Origin: Meiothermus sp.
GTDB lineage: Bacteria > Deinococcota > Deinococci > Deinococcales > Thermaceae
Assembly (NCBI RefSeq): GCF_026004075.1
Contig: NZ_BPIK01000001.1
Coordinates: forward strand, 1,652,041 to 1,716,040
Reading direction: 5' to 3'
DNA length: 64,000 nt
The notes beneath the pieces are model-generated. The model was not told where the DNA came from. It searched no databases and worked only from the letters and a program-made list of their open reading frames with translations. Made by a program: the position numbers and the translations under genes. How positions within the stretch are numbered: position 1 is the first letter of the stretch; every line of letters starts with the position of its first letter. Below, piece by piece: positions 61,300-64,000 of this stretch.

Positions 61300-62570
61300 G
61301 GCGGCTAGTCTATGGGCTAGGGCGTAGCGGCCTCGGGGTGCTCGGTTATCTAAAGAGGCATGGCTTTTCTGCCCACTTCTATGATGATCGGCTCAAACCC
61401 GAAGAGGTAGCCCAGGCCGAAGCGCTGGGGTTTAGCCTCGAGCCCGACCTCACCCCAGGCCACTTCCAGCAGGTGATTGCCGCCCCCGGCGTTCCCATCC
61501 AGCATCCCCGACTGGCCGCGCTCAGGGAGGGCGGGGCCGAGATCATCGGTGAGGCCGAACTGGTCTACCGGCATTCGCAAACCCCGCTCATCGGCATCAC
61601 CGGCACCGCTGGCAAAACCAGCTGTACCCTGTTTACCGGCCACTTTTTGCGCGCCCTGGGCTTCAAGGCCGTGGAGGGTGGTAACATTGACCCCCCCCTG
61701 GCGAACGTGGTAGACGAAGCCGAGGTGGTCGCAGTCGAGATGAGCAGTTTTCAGCTCGAGCGCATCGTGTACTTCCGGCCCAGGGTCGCTGTGCTTTTGC
61801 TGCTGGGTGTGGATCACCTCGACCGCCATGGCAGCCTCGAGGCCTACCACGCCGCCAAGCTTAACCTCATCAAGAACCTCACCGCCCAGGATGCCCTGGT
61901 CTACAACGCCAAAGACCCCCACATTCTGGCTGGCATCGAAGGCAACCCGGCCCAGCGCTATCCCTTCGAACCCGGCGCTAGCCCCCGTGAGACCAACCTT
62001 AACGCAGCCCTGCAGGCAGCCCTGGCCTATGCCCACATTGTCCTACGCGAGCAGCCTGGCCGGGCTTGGGCGGTCGAGCCCAGCGAGCAGGGCCTGGAAC
62101 CTTTCAGAGCCTTGGCGCCATGGCCTGAGGCCCGCTACGAAGTGTTTGCCCAAATGGGGGGGTTGCAGTTTATAGACGATTCCATCGCAACCCGCATAGA
62201 CTCGGTACGCACCGCACTGGAAGCCGCGCCTGCTCCAGTGGCCTGGATACTGGGCGGGGTAGACAAGGGCGCACCGGTAGAGGAGCTTTTGGAGGTAGTG
62301 GAGCGCAAAGTTGGGCTGATTCTGGCAGTAGGCCAGGATGGCCCCCGCCTGGCCGCGCCCTTCCGGGGCCGGGTAGAGGTAGTGGAGATCGCCGAGCCCG
62401 ACGGGCGCAAGGCCCTGCGCGAAGCGGTGCTCGAGGCCCGTCGACAGCTCAATCACGGTAGCGTGCTACTGGCTCCTCTCGCCACCTCTTTCGACCAGTT
62501 CAAGGATTATAAGGAACGCTCGAGGGTATTCAGGGAAGTGGTATTCGAGTTGGGGGGTAGACGTGGATAG
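61296..62570 (+). CDS. murD: UDP-MurNAc-L-Ala:D-Glu ligase
   Basis: 424 aa from the ATG at 61296 (overlaps the mraY stop by 4 bp). Rossmann start (LVYGLGRSGLGVLGYLKRHG), ATP loop ITGTAGKTS, VVAVEMSSFQLERI, LLGVDHLDRHGSLEAYHAAK and C-terminal IDDSIATRIDSV (the DSKATN-like segment). Adds D-Glu to UDP-MurNAc-Ala. The longer frame from 60633 is a shadow of mraY. Confidence 0.95.
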   Translation: MRRLVYGLGRSGLGVLGYLKRHGFSAHFYDDRLKPEEVAQAEALGFSLEPDLTPGHFQQVIAAPGVPIQHPRLAALREGGAEIIGEAELVYRHSQTPLIGITGTAGKTSCTLFTGHFLRALGFKAVEGGNIDPPLANVVDEAEVVAVEMSSFQLERIVYFRPRVAVLLLLGVDHLDRHGSLEAYHAAKLNLIKNLTAQDALVYNAKDPHILAGIEGNPAQRYPFEPGASPRETNLNAALQAALAYAHIVLREQPGRAWAVEPSEQGLEPFRALAPWPEARYEVFAQMGGLQFIDDSIATRIDSVRTALEAAPAPVAWILGGVDKGAPVEELLEVVERKVGLILAVGQDGPRLAAPFRGRVEVVEIAEPDGRKALREAVLEARRQLNHGSVLLAPLATSFDQFKDYKERSRVFREVVFELGGRRG

Positions 62571-63675
62571 TATTTTGTTGCTGGCCCAGCTTTTGCTATT
62601 CGCTCTTTCAGCCCTGGGGGTAGCTACCTCCGACTGGATGCGGGGTGCTCAGGAGCCGCACACACTGGAAAACCTGCGCAATATCGTTCTTTCGCTGGCT
62701 TTAATGCTACTGGTCTCGCGCCTACGCCCCCAATGGGCTCTGTGGGCCGCCCGGCCCGCTTTCCTTCTCTCACTGGGCCTCTTGCTAGCCAATCTAGTGG
62801 TGGGGTTTGGACCCGGCAGCGAAAAGCGCTTTATCGATCTACCCTTTACCTCGTTCAACATCCAGGCCTCGGAGCTGGCCAAGCTGGCCGTAGTGCTCTA
62901 CCTGGCGGCCTTTTTCCACAACAAACCCACCGATTATCCCATCATCGGCCCCATTGTGGCTGTGAGTCTGGCCGCAGGCCTGATTGTTGTCTCGCCCGAC
63001 CTCGATACAGGCTTGTTTATACTGATTTTGTCGGGCTTATTGCTAATGGTTATCGGGGTTCCCTGGCGTCGCCTGGCAGCCATTACCCTCACAGCCTGTA
63101 TCCTGGCGCTCTCGGTCTCGGGGCTATACCTGCACCGCTTCGAAAAGGTGCGCGACCGCTTCGAAGGTTGGAGCACCTACGTTAGCGGGCGGGTCAACGA
63201 GCTGAGCCCAGAGGTCATCCGGGGGCCTTTGTACCAGATTACCCAGGCCCACAAAATCATTGTGAATGCAGGTCTGTTTGGGCAGGGCGTAGGTGCCCGT
63301 ATGCCTAACCTGCCCGAGTCCCACAACGACTTCGTACTGGCTGCCATCATCTGGTCGGGGGGGTGGCTGGCGGGCTTTATGGTCTTGCTGGCCTGGTGGC
63401 TCATCCTGGCCCGTGGGCTCCAGATTGCTGCCAACCTAGAAGGCGCTTCCAGTGTGCTGGCCCTGGGCCTGACCCTGTATCTGGTGCTGCAGGCAGCCCT
63501 CAATATCGCCGCAGTAATAGGCACCATTCCCATTGGTGGCTCCCCCCTGCCCATGGTCAGCATGGGCGGCAACTCGATGCTAATGGCCGGAATCGCCATG
63601 GGCCTCTTGCAGGCGCTTTCGAGGGAGGCCTTCACCCAAACCAGCAAAGCTCGAGGTCAGGAGGTTACTTCATGA
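62563..63675 (+). CDS. ftsW: Septal peptidoglycan polymerase FtsW (SEDS family)
   Basis: 370 aa with about ten transmembrane segments; GTG start overlapping murD by 8 bp. SEDS motifs: FNIQASELAKLAVVLYLAAF, IVVSPDLDTGLFILIL (catalytic Asp region) and the C-terminal GGSPLPMVSMGGNSMLMAGI. Located between murD and murG, as ftsW usually is, which favours it over RodA. Confidence 0.9.
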   Translation: MDSILLLAQLLLFALSALGVATSDWMRGAQEPHTLENLRNIVLSLALMLLVSRLRPQWALWAARPAFLLSLGLLLANLVVGFGPGSEKRFIDLPFTSFNIQASELAKLAVVLYLAAFFHNKPTDYPIIGPIVAVSLAAGLIVVSPDLDTGLFILILSGLLLMVIGVPWRRLAAITLTACILALSVSGLYLHRFEKVRDRFEGWSTYVSGRVNELSPEVIRGPLYQITQAHKIIVNAGLFGQGVGARMPNLPESHNDFVLAAIIWSGGWLAGFMVLLAWWLILARGLQIAANLEGASSVLALGLTLYLVLQAALNIAAVIGTIPIGGSPLPMVSMGGNSMLMAGIAMGLLQALSREAFTQTSKARGQEVTS

Positions 63676-63706
63676 ACGCCATTCGTATAACGCTGCAAGG
63701 AGGTGC

Positions 63707-64000
63707 ATGGTAGTCGTTACCGGGGGCGGCACCGGCGGCCACCTGTACCCAGGGCTGGCCGCGGCCAGGGCTCTGTTAGATGCGGGCCAGCCAGTCACCT
63801 ACGTGGGGGCTTTGGGGGGCCTCGAGGCCCGTGTGCTGCCCGAAAGCGGCCTGCCTTACCGGCTTATCCCAGCTGGCAAGCTCTCACGTGAGGCCCTGCG
63901 CCCGGCAGAAGGGGTCAAGGTTTTGCAAGGCCTCCAGGCTGCTCGACAGGTAGTGCGCGAGTTAAAACCCAAAGCCGTGCTCAGCATGGGCGGTTACGCA
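63707..64000 (+). CDS. murG: UDP-GlcNAc:lipid I transferase MurG, 5' part
   Basis: The ATG at 63707 (AAGGAGGTGC upstream) opens 98 codons to the window edge. VVVTGGGTGGHLYPGLAAAR is the MurG glycine-rich loop, followed by YVGALGGLEARVLPESGLPY and KAVLSMGGYA. It converts lipid I to lipid II. Confidence 0.93.
   Translation, partial: MVVVTGGGTGGHLYPGLAAARALLDAGQPVTYVGALGGLEARVLPESGLPYRLIPAGKLSREALRPAEGVKVLQGLQAARQVVRELKPKAVLSMGGYA

Overview
The window looks like a Thermaceae chromosome, most likely Meiothermus-like. The evidence is the GC-rich sequence with very frequent CTCGAG (Leu-Glu) hexamers, a short Thermus-type IF2 (571 aa), a fused SecDF, a Thermus-type family 4 uracil-DNA glycosylase with four Cys, and -10 boxes placed directly at start codons (leaderless mRNAs). 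The genus is an inference from these traits, not a database match.

Layout. 1-1011: 5' part of a membrane GAF/HD-GYP protein (minus strand, cut by the window edge). 1186-2007: degenerate IS5-type insertion sequence. 2011-7442: a 5.4-kb integrative element in the 3' half of tRNA-Lys(CTT), bounded by a 45-bp direct repeat, with a tyrosine integrase, candidate arm sites at both ends, an Xis-like protein, a primase-like helical protein and a RecA-like ATPase. The tails of the last two genes carry 13 copies of TTTTGGAG, a candidate replication or partition site. 7398-23067: core genome with tRNA-Lys, tRNA-Leu(CAG), rimP-nusA-ylxR-infB, secDF, a protoglobin, guaA, a kinase-like membrane protein, a family 4 UDG, a DMT transporter, purH, yqeY and the RNase P RNA gene.

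23181-54938: a complete-looking Mu-like prophage (about 31.8 kb) between rnpB and mraZ. Its early end is at high coordinates: a LexA-like repressor (+) diverges from a Cro/Ner-like protein, MuA and MuB, followed by about 15 tiny overlapping early genes, then terminase, portal, MuF, protease, capsid, contractile tail, tape measure, baseplate and fibre, all on the minus strand. Both ends carry the same 17-bp inverted motif (AACGACATAAAGGTAAA), the expected transposase sites. Unusual cargo includes a MuF protein with a C-terminal HELSH zincin domain followed by a 70-aa partner gene (candidate toxin/immunity pair), an HU protein, a CHAP/NlpC-like hydrolase among the head genes and a membrane protein with a C-terminal winged helix. 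The two capsid genes each contain a one-base frameshift, and a tail gene is split by a small IS605-like remnant with the 3' end of tnpB, so the prophage may be defective.

55109-64000: the division and cell-wall (dcw) cluster, mraZ (with five or six GTGGGA-type boxes upstream), rsmH, ftsL-like, ftsI, murF, a lipoprotein gene, mraY, murD, ftsW and the start of murG, mostly overlapping by about 4 bp and probably one operon. murE is absent from its usual place between ftsI and murF.
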